From assembly GCF_013415115.1 (NCBI RefSeq), contig NZ_JACCDD010000001.1, forward strand, positions 186,001 to 250,000: DNA of 64,000 nucleotides, written 5' to 3'. Position 1 is the first letter of the stretch; every line of letters begins with the position of its first letter. This DNA is from Vreelandella zhaodongensis (GTDB lineage: Bacteria > Pseudomonadota > Gammaproteobacteria > Pseudomonadales > Halomonadaceae). Both the position numbers and the translations under genes were made by a program. This document shows, in pieces, positions 8,225-16,685 of this stretch. Below the pieces are notes generated by a model. It did not search any database. It was not told where the DNA came from and saw only the letters and a program-made list of their open reading frames with translations.

Positions 8225-8958
8225 TGCGACTGGTTCAGATTACCGATTCGCACCTTCATGCCGATAAAGCGGCTCGTTCACGAGCGGGGATTCCGTGGCG
8301 GCAGTTTGAGTGTGTACTGGAAGCGGTAATCGCTGAGCGGCCTGACATCGTCGTATTCAGCGGTGATGTGAGCCAAGACGAAACGGCCGCCTCATACGCA
8401 TTGGCGTGCCAAGCGCTGGCATCGTTGCCGTGCCCATGGGTCTGGATTCCTGGTAATCATGATCAGCTAGCACTCATGCAAGCAGAACACCCGCTGGTGG
8501 AAGAGGTCGATCTAGCGCAGTGGCGATTACTGCTGCTGGATACTCATGTGGAAGGCCAGCCGTATGGCGAGTTAGGTGCTGAGCGCTTAAACGCACTGGC
8601 TGCGCGCCTGGAAGAAGATGATCGCCCAACCTTGATTGTGATGCATCACCCCCCTGTTGATGTGGGCGCTGTGTGGATGGATGCGATTGGTCTTCAGGAT
8701 CGCGATACATTTTGGCAACTGTTAAACGACTACCCTCAGGTTAAAATTATTCTGTTTGGCCATGCACACCAAGCTTATGCCCAGCTGCATTGTACCGCGG
8801 ATACTGAAATTGACGTGTATGGCTGTCCCGCCATCGCCGACCAATTCTTACCCGGCGCTGAACAGTTTGCGATTGATGAAGCTTCTCGGCCCGGCTATCG
8901 AGTTATTGACCTCCATGGCAGTGAATGGCAGACCTGGGTGGAACGTGTCCTTGTGTAA
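8224..8958 (+). CDS. cpdA: 3',5'-cyclic AMP phosphodiesterase CpdA
   Basis: 244 residues. ATG 8224 shares one base with the TGA of the DUF1249 gene (TGATG), so translation is probably coupled. All class III phosphodiesterase metal motifs are present in order: TDSHLH (residues 7-12), SGDVSQD (around 44), PGNHDQ (around 78), MHHPPVD (around 140) and GHAHQA (around 179). The enzyme hydrolyses cAMP to AMP and lowers the CRP signal. Its place after nudF and yqiB supports CpdA over other calcineurin-like phosphatases. In E. coli yqiA and parE follow at once; here cysD follows. Confidence 0.93.
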   Translation: MRLVQITDSHLHADKAARSRAGIPWRQFECVLEAVIAERPDIVVFSGDVSQDETAASYALACQALASLPCPWVWIPGNHDQLALMQAEHPLVEEVDLAQWRLLLLDTHVEGQPYGELGAERLNALAARLEEDDRPTLIVMHHPPVDVGAVWMDAIGLQDRDTFWQLLNDYPQVKIILFGHAHQAYAQLHCTADTEIDVYGCPAIADQFLPGAEQFAIDEASRPGYRVIDLHGSEWQTWVERVLV

Positions 8959-9137
8959 TGTCACACCTGTTATGGCACGGTTAGGCAATAAAGATATAAA
9001 AAGATAGTTATTAATTCTTTTGGGTTATTATTGGCTCGGCGTTACCCTATCCTCAAATAACCGTCTTTCGGCAATGCTACCGTCAGGCGGCAAATAGCGT
9101 TTGCACGTGCAAGCACCGTTTTGTGAGGGAGTAGGTA

Positions 9138-10097
9138 ATGAACCAGTTTTCTGCGCCGTCGGCGTCCCAGCGTGAGGTGCCCGCTGCACCTGATGCGGCA
9201 CGTTTGACCCACTTAAAGCAGCTAGAAGCTGAATCGATCCACATTATCCGGGAAGTCGCCGCTGAGTTTAGTAACCCGGTCATGATGTACTCCATCGGTA
9301 AAGACTCCTCGGTAATGCTGCACTTGGCGCGAAAAGCCTTCTACCCAGGGACACCGCCATTCCCGTTGATGCATGTGGACACTACCTGGAAGTTTCGTGA
9401 AATGATCGAGTTTCGTAACCGCATGGCAGAAGAAGCGGGAATGGAACTGATTGTGCACACCAATGAAGAGGGGCGGGCTGCCAATATCAACCCCTTCGAC
9501 CACGGTAGTGCGAAATATACCGATATCATGAAAACTCAGGCGCTGAAGCAAGCGCTCGATAAGCATGGCTTTGATGCGGCCTTTGGTGGTGCGCGTCGTG
9601 ATGAGGAAGCCTCTCGGGCTAAAGAGCGTGTCTACTCCTTCCGCGATAAATACCACCGCTGGGATCCAAAGAGCCAGCGCCCTGAGCTATGGAATGTATA
9701 TAACGCCAACGTTAATAAGGGCGAATCAATTCGCGTCTTCCCGCTTTCGAATTGGACCGAGCTAGATATCTGGCAGTACATCTATCTCGAGTCAATTCCC
9801 ATTGTACCGCTTTACTATGCCGCCAAACGTCCGGTGGTTGAGCGTGATGGGATGCAGGTCATGGTCGACGATGACCGTTTGCCTCTAGCGCCAGGTGAAG
9901 TGCCTGAAGAAAAATTTGTGCGCTTCAGGACATTAGGCTGTTACCCACTGACTGGTGCAGTGGAATCAACGGCGGCCACACTACCCGAGATTATTCAAGA
10001 GATGCTGTTGACCAAAACCAGTGAACGCAGCGGCCGCGCCATTGATCGTGACCAAGTCGGTTCAATGGAAAAGAAAAAGCGCGAAGGCTATTTTTAA
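9138..10097 (+). CDS. cysD: Sulfate adenylyltransferase subunit 2 (CysD)
   Basis: 319 residues from ATG 9138 with GGGAG upstream. The ATP-pyrophosphatase loop [12 protein letters not shown] (about residues 52-63) and the segments [31 protein letters not shown] and [15 protein letters not shown] are typical CysD. CysD makes adenosine 5'-phosphosulfate from ATP and sulfate, driven by GTP hydrolysis in CysN, the next gene. About 17 extra N-terminal residues compared with the 302-residue E. coli protein are low complexity. The 179-bp upstream region is AT-rich around 8992-9040 and could hold a CysB activator site, but I cannot define one. Confidence 0.96.
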   Translation: MNQFSAPSASQREVPAAPDAARLTHLKQLEAESIHIIREVAAEFSNPVMMYSIGKDSSVMLHLARKAFYPGTPPFPLMHVDTTWKFREMIEFRNRMAEEAGMELIVHTNEEGRAANINPFDHGSAKYTDIMKTQALKQALDKHGFDAAFGGARRDEEASRAKERVYSFRDKYHRWDPKSQRPELWNVYNANVNKGESIRVFPLSNWTELDIWQYIYLESIPIVPLYYAAKRPVVERDGMQVMVDDDRLPLAPGEVPEEKFVRFRTLGCYPLTGAVESTAATLPEIIQEMLLTKTSERSGRAIDRDQVGSMEKKKREGYF

Positions 10098-10109
10098 GGA
10101 GTAGGTCTA

Positions 10110-11549
10110 ATGGCTCATCAATCCAATTTAATTGCTGACAATATCGAGCAGTACCTTCACGAGCACGAAAACAAAGACCTGCTACGGTTTATCACCTGTG
10201 GCAGCGTTGATGATGGCAAGTCGACGCTGATCGGACGGCTGCTGCACGACTCTAAAATGATCTTTGAAGATCAGCTGGCGGCGATTACCCAAGCATCTAA
10301 AACCAGTGGCACGACCGGTGATACGGTTGATTTGGCACTACTGGTGGATGGCTTGCAGTCAGAACGAGAGCAGGGCATTACCATTGATGTTGCTTACCGC
10401 TTCTTCTCTACGGAAAAGCGTAAGTTCATCATTGCTGATACCCCAGGGCATGAGCAGTACACCCGTAATATGGCTACCGGCGCTTCAACGGCCAGCTTAG
10501 CGATTATTTTGATCGATGCCCGTTATGGGGTGCAGACCCAAACCCGTCGCCATAGCTTTATTGCCGATTTGTTGGGCATTCAGCACTTGGTGATTGCGGT
10601 TAATAAAATGGATTTGGTGGATTTCTCCGAGCAGCGCTTCAACGAAATTGTTGATGAATACCGCGCCTTTGCCACCAACCTTAGCGCACCGGATATTCGC
10701 TTTGTACCGATGTCGGCACTGAACGGCGACAACGTAGTTAACCCAAGTGATCAGACGCCCTGGTATTTCGGTGCAAACTATGAAGGTAAAACGCTGATTG
10801 AGTTGCTGGAAAGTGTCGAAATCAGCCGTGACCAAAACCTCACTGATTTACGTCTGCCGGTACAGTACGTTAATCGTCCGAATCTGGATTTTCGTGGTTA
10901 TTGCGGCACCCTGGCGGCAGGCATTCTACACCCAGGCCAGGAAGTAAAAGCGCTGCCATCGGGTAAAACATCACGGGTTGCGCGTGTGGTGACGTTTGAC
11001 GGCGACTTAAGTGCCGCTTATCCAGGCCAAGCAATTACCGTTACCTTGGAAGACGAGATTGATATTTCCCGTGGTGATTGGATTGTCAGTGCCGATGCCG
11101 ATTTGCCGCTTTCTAATGCGTTTATGGCGGATATCGTGTGGATGCATGAAGATGCCCTAACACCGGGTAAGCTTTATGACTTTAAGCTCGCCACTCGTGA
11201 TCTGTCGGGTCAGGTAAGTGATATCGATTACCAAATCGACGTCAATACGCTTGAAAGACATGCCACGGATTCGCTGGGCTTAAATGCGATTGCACGCTGT
11301 GCAGTAGAGTTAACGGCTGCGATTCCAGTGGATGACTATCGCACAAGCCCCGGTACCGGCAGCTTTATCATCATCGACAGGCTGACTAACGTAACGGTGG
11401 GAGCGGGTATGATTCGTGGGACCGCCGAGGCACGCGAGCAGATCAGCAGCGCTACCGATTGGGCAGCCTTCGAGCGTGACTTGAACGCGCTAGTGCGTAA
11501 GCATTTTCCGCATTGGGAAGCGAAGGATGTGCGCGACTTGCTACGCTAG
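10110..11549 (+). CDS. cysN: Sulfate adenylyltransferase subunit 1, GTPase (CysN)
   Basis: 479 residues from ATG 10110, 12 bases after cysD, with AAGGAG. An EF-Tu-like GTPase: G1 GSVDDGKST (about residues 31-39), G3 [12 protein letters not shown]4 NKMD. Beta-barrel domains follow, with a [16 protein letters not shown] start and a C-terminal GAGMIRG. It powers sulfate activation by CysD. It stops without the C-terminal APS kinase domain found in CysNC fusions, so a separate cysC should exist elsewhere or sulfate reduction goes directly from APS; this window does not show which. A short-repeat array and a terminator follow. Confidence 0.96.
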   Translation: MAHQSNLIADNIEQYLHEHENKDLLRFITCGSVDDGKSTLIGRLLHDSKMIFEDQLAAITQASKTSGTTGDTVDLALLVDGLQSEREQGITIDVAYRFFSTEKRKFIIADTPGHEQYTRNMATGASTASLAIILIDARYGVQTQTRRHSFIADLLGIQHLVIAVNKMDLVDFSEQRFNEIVDEYRAFATNLSAPDIRFVPMSALNGDNVVNPSDQTPWYFGANYEGKTLIELLESVEISRDQNLTDLRLPVQYVNRPNLDFRGYCGTLAAGILHPGQEVKALPSGKTSRVARVVTFDGDLSAAYPGQAITVTLEDEIDISRGDWIVSADADLPLSNAFMADIVWMHEDALTPGKLYDFKLATRDLSGQVSDIDYQIDVNTLERHATDSLGLNAIARCAVELTAAIPVDDYRTSPGTGSFIIIDRLTNVTVGAGMIRGTAEAREQISSATDWAAFERDLNALVRKHFPHWEAKDVRDLLR

Positions 11550-11557
11550 CGGGTGCT

Positions 11558-11625
11558 TTAGCGAAACATGGTACTTAGCGAAACATAGTACTTAGCGAAA
11601 CATAGTACTTAGCGAAACATAGTAC
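11558..11625. repeat. Tandem repeat, four copies of a 17-bp unit
   Basis: TTAGCGAAACATAGTAC is repeated head to tail at 11558, 11575, 11592 and 11609. The first copy differs at one base (G for A at position 13). A fifth partial copy (TTAGC) runs into the terminator. It lies eight bases after the cysN stop, so it is in the 3' untranslated region. Confidence 0.95.
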
Positions 11626-11637
11626 TTAGCTAAATCA

Positions 11638-11673
11638 AAAGTCGCTTTGGTCATCAAGATCAAGGCGGCTTTT
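11638..11673. terminator. Hairpin terminator between cysN and tupA
   Basis: AAAGTCGCTTTG (11638-11649) pairs with CAAGGCGGCTTT (11661-11672) over 12 positions with two G-T wobbles and an 11-base loop. It ends in TTTT on the plus strand and has AAAA on the left, so it can serve both convergent genes. Confidence 0.75.
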
Positions 11674-11688
11674 ACGTACAGAGCGGTG

Positions 11689-12531
11689 CTACTGTGTGTT
11701 AGACAAAGACTGCGCGTTAGGGAAAAACAGCGGTTGGCCGTTGACGTTAAAATCGGCAATTGCTTGCTGACCCTTTTCAGACACTAGCCATTGGTGCCAC
11801 TGAGCCGCTAGGGCGTGTTTTAAGTGCGGGTGTTGTTGCTCAGAAAGCAGAACACTGGCGTACTGATTAAACAGCGCATCGTCGCCCTCAAACAGTAGCA
11901 CTAAGTCTTGGGGATTCTGAAATGCCACCCAGGTCGCGCGGTCAGTGAACGAGTAGGCGTTCATGCCTGCGGCGGTGTTTAGGGTTGGGCCCATGCCGCT
12001 ACCTAGCTCGCGGTACCATGCCCCCTGAGGGGTGATTCCCGCGTCTTTCCATAAACGCAGTTCGGCTCGGTTGGTGCCACTATCATCTCCCCGAGATGCA
12101 AATGGCGATTCGCTTTCCGCGATACGTACCAACGCATCGGCGACGTTGTCACTGCTGCTAACGTCGGCGGGATCATCGCTTGGCCCGACAATTACAAAGT
12201 CGTTATACATCACGTCCAAGCGTTCGCTGGCGTAGCCATCGGCGATAAACTGCACTTCGCCCGCCGTGTCATGCACCAACAAACTGTCCGCATCACCTCG
12301 GCGAGCAATCTCAAACGCTTGTCCTGTGCCTACAGCGACCACACGAACATTAATGCCCGTGGCATCGGTGAAAGTAGCAATAATCGCGTTAAATAGCCCT
12401 GAGTTTTCAGTCGACGTCGTCGACGCCAGAGTGATGAAGTCATCCCTCGCGAGCAGCGAGGCACTCCACAAAAGGCCCACTAATCCTGAGGTCAAGAAAC
12501 CAGCGCTGGCCAACGTGGTGGTTTTTTTCAT
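11689..12531 (-). CDS. tupA: Tungstate/molybdate-type ABC transporter substrate-binding protein (TupA-like)
   Basis: 280 residues from ATG at 12531 with GGAG eight bases upstream; longer in-frame readings to 12609 overlap tupC and lack a signal peptide. Residues 1-28 form a signal peptide (MKKTT, hydrophobic core, ends near LLARDD). The mature start LASTTSTENSGLFNAI carries the TTST motif typical of TupA oxyanion-binding proteins. The GTGQAFEIARRGDADSLLVHD and NDFVIVGPSDDP stretches are also family-like. It binds a tungstate- or molybdate-like oxyanion in the periplasm for TupBC. Which of the two is preferred cannot be read with certainty. Last gene of a B-C-A order operon. Confidence 0.87.
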   Translation of the reverse strand: MKKTTTLASAGFLTSGLVGLLWSASLLARDDFITLASTTSTENSGLFNAIIATFTDATGINVRVVAVGTGQAFEIARRGDADSLLVHDTAGEVQFIADGYASERLDVMYNDFVIVGPSDDPADVSSSDNVADALVRIAESESPFASRGDDSGTNRAELRLWKDAGITPQGAWYRELGSGMGPTLNTAAGMNAYSFTDRATWVAFQNPQDLVLLFEGDDALFNQYASVLLSEQQHPHLKHALAAQWHQWLVSEKGQQAIADFNVNGQPLFFPNAQSLSNTQ

Positions 12532-12550
12532 GGGGCTGCTGCTCCTGGGG

Positions 12551-13282
12551 TTACCAAACAAGCTCACCGCGAAGAAAGGCTCCTGCTTGTGTGGAAGCAG
12601 GTGTGTCAAAAAAACGATGGGCAGGCGTGTGCTCTAGCACTTGGCCTCCATACATAAACACCACCTCATCGGCCAGGCGATGAGCTTGATGCAAATCGTG
12701 GGTGGTCATGATGATACGCGTGCCATTGTGATGAAATTCATTCACTGCATCTTCAACCGCCTTGATAGCGGCAGGGTCTAGGGCAGCGGTAGGCTCATCT
12801 AAAAATAGCACGGCAGGGTTGAGTAGCCAGGCACGAGCAAGCGCAAGACGCTGCTGCTCTCCGCCGGAAAGCACTCGGGCGGGGCGCTTCGCAAGGGCTA
12901 CCAAACCAAATTTCTCAAGTGCCTGTAGGGCGATGTTTTTGCGCTGCCGACGAGGCACTCCACTGACCGCTAGGGCATAGGTCAGGTTATCGATCGCCGA
13001 GCGGCGCAGCAGAACCGGCCGCTGAAATACCATGGCTTGGGCAGGCGGCTTTCCTTGCCAATGAATGTTGCCACTGCTAGGGCTTAGCAAACCGTGAGCC
13101 AAGCGCATCAATAGGCTCTTTCCCGCGCCGTTGGGGCCCATAATGAGCGTGCGTTGGCAGCCAGAAAGTGTCAGCGTAGTGGGGGCAAGTAGCCGATGGT
13201 CACGATGCTCAAAGCTGACCTGTTCAAAATGAAGCGCAGGCACGATCGTCAAAAGAGACGCTGGAAAAATAGACGCGTTCAT
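12551..13282 (-). CDS. tupC: ABC transporter ATP-binding protein, tungstate/molybdate-type (TupC-like)
   Basis: 243 residues. ATG 13282 overlaps the tupB stop by four bases (ATGA). Standard ABC ATPase motifs: Walker A GPNGAGKS (about residues 50-57), Q-loop within MVFQRP, signature LSGGEQQRLALARA (about residues 138-151), Walker B AVLFLDEPTAALD, and switch histidine TTHDLHQA. It energises the oxyanion permease encoded just upstream. A C-terminal regulatory TOBE domain is absent, which is normal for TupC and differs from ModC. The short gap to tupA (19 bases) supports one transcript. Confidence 0.9.
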   Translation of the reverse strand: MNASIFPASLLTIVPALHFEQVSFEHRDHRLLAPTTLTLSGCQRTLIMGPNGAGKSLLMRLAHGLLSPSSGNIHWQGKPPAQAMVFQRPVLLRRSAIDNLTYALAVSGVPRRQRKNIALQALEKFGLVALAKRPARVLSGGEQQRLALARAWLLNPAVLFLDEPTAALDPAAIKAVEDAVNEFHHNGTRIIMTTHDLHQAHRLADEVVFMYGGQVLEHTPAHRFFDTPASTQAGAFLRGELVW

Positions 13283-13983
13283 CCTAACCGCCTCTTGGCC
13301 GTCTCACTGACCATGTGGGCCAACGCATTAATCAGCGTCACAAGGCTAAGCAGCACAATGCCCAAACCCAGCGCGAGTGGTAGGTTGCCTTTACTGGTTT
13401 CCAACACAATGCTGGTGGTCATTACACGGGTGACGCCATCGATATTGCCACCGACAATCATCACTGCACCCACTTCAGCGCTGGCGCGACCAAAGCCCGC
13501 AAGTATCACAGTTAAGAGCCCGAATCGCGCATCCCACAGGAGCGTGGGCATCATCCGTAGCTGGTTAAGACCAAGGGAGCGCAACTGTTCGGCGTACTCG
13601 TTATGCAGTGTCTCTACCTGTTGGCGGGTAAGCGCGGCAATAATCGGAAACACTAAAATGGTTTGTGCAATGACCATGGCCGTCGGTGTAAACAGTAGCC
13701 CGAACTGCCCCAGCGGCCCTGCGCGGGAAAGCAATAGATAAACACATAGCCCAGCGACCACCGGTGGGAGGCCCATTAATGCGTTGAGCAACACAATCAA
13801 TGCATTGCGACCAGGGAAACGCCAAAGAGCTAGCGCAGCGCCCAGCGGCAACGCCAGTAGGCTGGCGGTTAGCACCGCAATCAGCGATACCTTCAGTGAC
13901 AGCATCACGATAGCGATTAGAGCCGAGTCCATGCCCAGAATTAGTGTAAGCGCTGTATAAAAGGGGTTATCACTCGCGGTCAT
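13279..13983 (-). CDS. tupB: ABC transporter permease, tungstate/molybdate-type (TupB-like)
   Basis: 234 residues from ATG 13983. Five or six membrane segments and the inner-membrane permease coupling loop EQLRSLGLNQLRMMPTLLW, which follows the usual EAA...G pattern, are visible at about residues 128-146. The start SALIAIVMLSLKVSLIAVLTASLLA is common for TupB/WtpB-type permeases. It forms the channel for tungstate or molybdate import together with tupC and tupA. It is the first gene of the operon; its promoter must lie in 13984-14265. Confidence 0.88.
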   Translation of the reverse strand: MTASDNPFYTALTLILGMDSALIAIVMLSLKVSLIAVLTASLLALPLGAALALWRFPGRNALIVLLNALMGLPPVVAGLCVYLLLSRAGPLGQFGLLFTPTAMVIAQTILVFPIIAALTRQQVETLHNEYAEQLRSLGLNQLRMMPTLLWDARFGLLTVILAGFGRASAEVGAVMIVGGNIDGVTRVMTTSIVLETSKGNLPLALGLGIVLLSLVTLINALAHMVSETAKRRLG

Positions 13984-14155
13984 AAATGCCTGACATAAAA
14001 GTTTGTGGCATAAAGGCTTAATGCAGGTTGAACGGTGTCGATCGGTTATTGGATATTATTGTCACCATAGTGTACATAAGTTTTATGCTTGACGTCGGAT
14101 ATGAATGTTCCACACTGTAGCCTGGATTATCGGCGCTCATCGCAAAAGGGAAAGC

Positions 14156-14266
14156 ATGATGAATCATGTGATAAGAACGAGGTGCTCCTTACCAATAATT
14201 TTGCTGATGAAGCCTCTTTCCCCGCTTAAAATGGGGCAGCAGTACCACGTGAGCATAAGCAGTTAA
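14156..14266 (+). CDS. Possible 36-codon leader ORF coupled to the App1-like gene
   Basis: ATG 14156 follows GGGAAAG at 14148-14154 and opens 36 codons ending in TAA 14264-14266, whose last base is the first base of the next gene's ATG (TAATG). The predicted peptide (MMNHVIRTRC...) resembles nothing I know. The next gene has no visible ribosome site of its own, which makes translational coupling attractive. It could equally be a chance frame. Confidence 0.3.
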   Translation: MMNHVIRTRCSLPIILLMKPLSPLKMGQQYHVSISS

Positions 14267-15384
14267 TGGCGTGGTACCACCCGTGGGTTAGCTTTGCGAA
14301 ACGGTTGGCTCACGTTATTGCCAAACCGATGAAGCGCGACAGTGGCCATGGGGGGATGATGGTACATCCCTATCGTGGCTACGGTTCTCAGCAGGAAGTG
14401 TTTATCATGGGGCGCGTGTTTCGTCAGGCCGCTCTTGGGCGGGCGATACCTCGACGGGGAATGCTGCGGGACACCGCCGATGTTGCCCGTCGCATCTTCC
14501 GCCGTGGACTTGCTAACGCCAGAGTGGATATACGCATCGGTGATAATCAACTGTGTCTGACGACTGACCTCGACGGCTACTTTGATGCCCAGTTGCCGAT
14601 CAGTAACGCATTACCAGTCGATGTTTCCTGGCATCGCGCCGATATTATGGTTCATGCAGACGGCCACCCGCCAATCCGCACCAGTGTTGAGGTGTATGTC
14701 CCACCTCCCGAGGCGGACCTGCTGGTTATCAGTGATATTGACGATACGGTGATGTTCACCGGCGTCGCTGAAAAGCTCAAAATGCTGTATCGCCTGTTTG
14801 TTCGTAAACCCCATCGTCGGACAGCCTTTCCTGGGGTTGCATCGCTTTATCAGGCGCTGTATCGCGGGCAAACTGAGAAAGCTGAACGCCCTATTCTGTA
14901 TGTTTCCCGAGGGCCCTGGGCCATCTATGAGATGTTGGAAACCTTCTTTCAGCTTAATCGAATTCCAGTTGGCCCTATTCTATTCCTACGTGAGTGGGGG
15001 ATATCCCTGCGCCGTCCTTGGCCACGGCGGGCTGAAGCCCACAAGCGCGACTTAATTGACCGCATGCTAGCTCTCTATCACGATATGCCCTGTATTTTGA
15101 TAGGTGATAGCGGCCAACACGACCCAGAAGTTTACACTGAGGTCGTGAAAGCGTATCCCGATCGAATTAAGGCCATTTATATTCGCCGAGTTGATAAAGA
15201 TCCTCAGCGGGAAGAGGCTATTCAGCGTTTGCGGGATGAGCTTGCCCATACCGACTGTGAGTTAGTGCTTGCCGCTGACAGCATTTTGATCGCTGAACAT
15301 GCCTACTCTAAAGGCGATATTTCTGCCAGAGGACTGCAAGCCGTTCAACGGGATGTGGATGCGCATCACAATGACCCTAAGTAG
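14266..15384 (+). CDS. App1-like phosphatidate phosphatase domain protein (DUF2183)
   Basis: 372 residues if ATG 14266 is used; later in-frame ATGs at 14329, 14356 and 14407 are possible because no ribosome site precedes 14266. The C-terminal half is the App1 catalytic domain of the HAD superfamily: ISDIDDTVMFTG gives the DxDxT catalytic motif at about residues 162-166, then ILYVSRGPWAIY (motif II), LIDRMLALY with conserved lysine HKRD, and LIGDSGQHDPEVY (motif III). The domain dephosphorylates phosphatidate to diacylglycerol in yeast; bacterial members are little studied. The N-terminal part includes a beta-rich region (about residues 85-145). No signal peptide or membrane segment is seen. 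The neighbours give no functional hint. Confidence 0.78.
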   Translation: MAWYHPWVSFAKRLAHVIAKPMKRDSGHGGMMVHPYRGYGSQQEVFIMGRVFRQAALGRAIPRRGMLRDTADVARRIFRRGLANARVDIRIGDNQLCLTTDLDGYFDAQLPISNALPVDVSWHRADIMVHADGHPPIRTSVEVYVPPPEADLLVISDIDDTVMFTGVAEKLKMLYRLFVRKPHRRTAFPGVASLYQALYRGQTEKAERPILYVSRGPWAIYEMLETFFQLNRIPVGPILFLREWGISLRRPWPRRAEAHKRDLIDRMLALYHDMPCILIGDSGQHDPEVYTEVVKAYPDRIKAIYIRRVDKDPQREEAIQRLRDELAHTDCELVLAADSILIAEHAYSKGDISARGLQAVQRDVDAHHNDPK

Positions 15385-15454
15385 TGGCTCAGTGTAAGTG
15401 CGCCTGCTTTGCAGTCATGGTAAAACTAAACATTTGTTAATGGGTCGTAAGACT

Positions 15455-15488
15455 AAGTTCTTGAAATAAGTTCTTGAAATAAGTTCTT
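15455..15488. repeat. Tandem repeat of a 13-bp unit
   Basis: AAGTTCTTGAAAT occurs at 15455 and 15468, followed by a partial third copy (AAGTTCTT) at 15481. It lies between the App1-like gene and the zinc peptidase gene, ending about 24 bases before the latter's start. Confidence 0.9.
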
Positions 15489-15512
15489 AATCAGCGGTGA
15501 TGGTGATTGAAC

Positions 15513-16187
15513 ATGGTAATAGTGTTAGTCGTGTTGGCGCTGGGTATTTTTATTCTGCCGAACCTGTGGGCGAAGTGGGTATTAAAGCGCCACACCCGTG
15601 GGCGGGATGATTACCCTGGCACTGGCGCGGAACTTGCCGAGCATCTGCTGCGTCGTTTAGGCGTTGATGGCGTGAGAGTAGAGCGCACCGAAGTTGGCGA
15701 CCACTATGACCCAGAATCGCGCTGCGTACGCCTTACTCCCGACCACTACGATGGCCGCTCACTGACAGCCGTGACCGTTGCTGCCCACGAAGTCGGGCAT
15801 GCTATTCAGCACCATGAAGGCTACGCACCGCTGCTAGCTCGAAGTCGTTTGGTACAAGTGGCACAAAAAGCTGAAAAACTGGGCGCTATTTTAATGATGG
15901 CAGCGCCGTTTCTGTTTGTACTTACTAGGTTGCCGGGTGGGCTGGCAGTAGTCATCGCCATGGCAGTGATCAGTTTTGGCACCGCCGCGCTGGTGCACCT
16001 GGTGACGCTGCCCGTCGAGTTTGATGCCAGCTTTAACCGCGCGCTGCCGCTGCTTAAAGAGTACGTGCCGCCCTATGATATGCCGGGCGCTCGCCATGTA
16101 CTTACCGCCTGCGCGTTCACCTACGTTGCTGCTTCATTGGCCAGCGTGATGAACCTTGGGCGCTGGCTGGTGATTTTGCGGCGTTGA
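15513..16187 (+). CDS. Membrane zinc metallopeptidase (YugP family)
   Basis: 224 residues from ATG 15513; a TTG two codons earlier is possible. The first 20 residues form a membrane anchor. The HEVGH zinc motif (His92, Glu93, His96) is followed by AIQHHEGYAPL. Two hydrophobic segments near residues 125-170 and a final one near 195-215 complete the Zn_peptidase_2 layout. LPVEFDASFNRAL at about residues 168-180 contains the Glu/Asp region expected to complete metal binding. The family is probably an inner-membrane protease of unknown substrate. It is usually a single gene, as here. Confidence 0.85.
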   Translation: MVIVLVVLALGIFILPNLWAKWVLKRHTRGRDDYPGTGAELAEHLLRRLGVDGVRVERTEVGDHYDPESRCVRLTPDHYDGRSLTAVTVAAHEVGHAIQHHEGYAPLLARSRLVQVAQKAEKLGAILMMAAPFLFVLTRLPGGLAVVIAMAVISFGTAALVHLVTLPVEFDASFNRALPLLKEYVPPYDMPGARHVLTACAFTYVAASLASVMNLGRWLVILRR

Positions 16188-16225
16188 GATTGTCTGAAAC
16201 TTGGGAAGCCTACTGTGAGTAACGA

Positions 16226-16252
16226 AAAAGCCGCTCTGTTTGAGCGGCTTTT
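16226..16252. terminator. Bidirectional terminator
   Basis: AAAAGCCGCTC (16226-16236) and GAGCGGCTTTT (16242-16252) form a perfect 11-bp stem with a TGTTT loop. It carries A and T runs on both sides and lies between the convergent zinc peptidase and GlsB-type genes. Confidence 0.92.
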
Positions 16253-16279
16253 CATCATTTTCGGTGGGATGCAGACAAA

Positions 16280-16528
16280 TTACTTCTTGATCATCCGATA
16301 GCCTGCCAACAATACCAATGCACCTACAATGGCGGTCACAAAACTGCCGAAGCTAAAGTCCCCCATGGTGCCAAGCCCCACCATCGAACCTAGCCAGCCA
16401 CCGACGAATGCGCCAGCAATACCGAGAAGAATAGTCACGATAAGGCCACCCGGATCTTTACCAGGCATAATCCATTTGGCAAGTACACCAGCGATAAGAC
16501 CGAACAGAATCCACGCTAAGAAACCCAT
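16280..16528 (-). CDS. GlsB/YeaQ/YmgE family small membrane protein
   Basis: 82 residues from ATG 16528, preceded by AAGGAG; upstream in-frame codons to 16594 come before that site and are rejected. Three hydrophobic segments with many glycines (MGFLAWILFGLIAGVLAKW, then GLIVTILLGIAGAFVGGWLG, then a C-terminal VTAIVGALVLLAGYRMIKK) are typical of the family once called transglycosylase-associated proteins. Members are inner-membrane proteins linked to stress and stationary phase; the molecular role is unknown. It is a single gene with its own terminator. Confidence 0.92.
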   Translation of the reverse strand: MGFLAWILFGLIAGVLAKWIMPGKDPGGLIVTILLGIAGAFVGGWLGSMVGLGTMGDFSFGSFVTAIVGALVLLAGYRMIKK

Positions 16529-16685
16529 CTTTACTCCTTGATGTTCTATTAGTGAGCTTGTATCGACAAAAGTGGTTATGTCGTTACTAACCACACCATT
16601 ATGAACTAAGTCATTGCTGGCTATGTAATTAAGAACTGTTTCATTAAGGCCTATGCTGCTGAAAATACGACATAACGTATTCGTA

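Noticed and set aside
8959..9137. CysB activator site upstream of cysD
   Set aside because: The region is AT-rich and such a site is expected, but I cannot match it to a definable motif.
11558..11625. CRISPR array
   Set aside because: The 17-bp units are directly adjacent without spacers, and no cas genes are present.
13196..13741. 181-codon frame on the plus strand across tupC/tupB
   Set aside because: Antisense to two clear ABC-transporter genes, low-complexity Arg/Ser-rich product; a by-product of codon bias.
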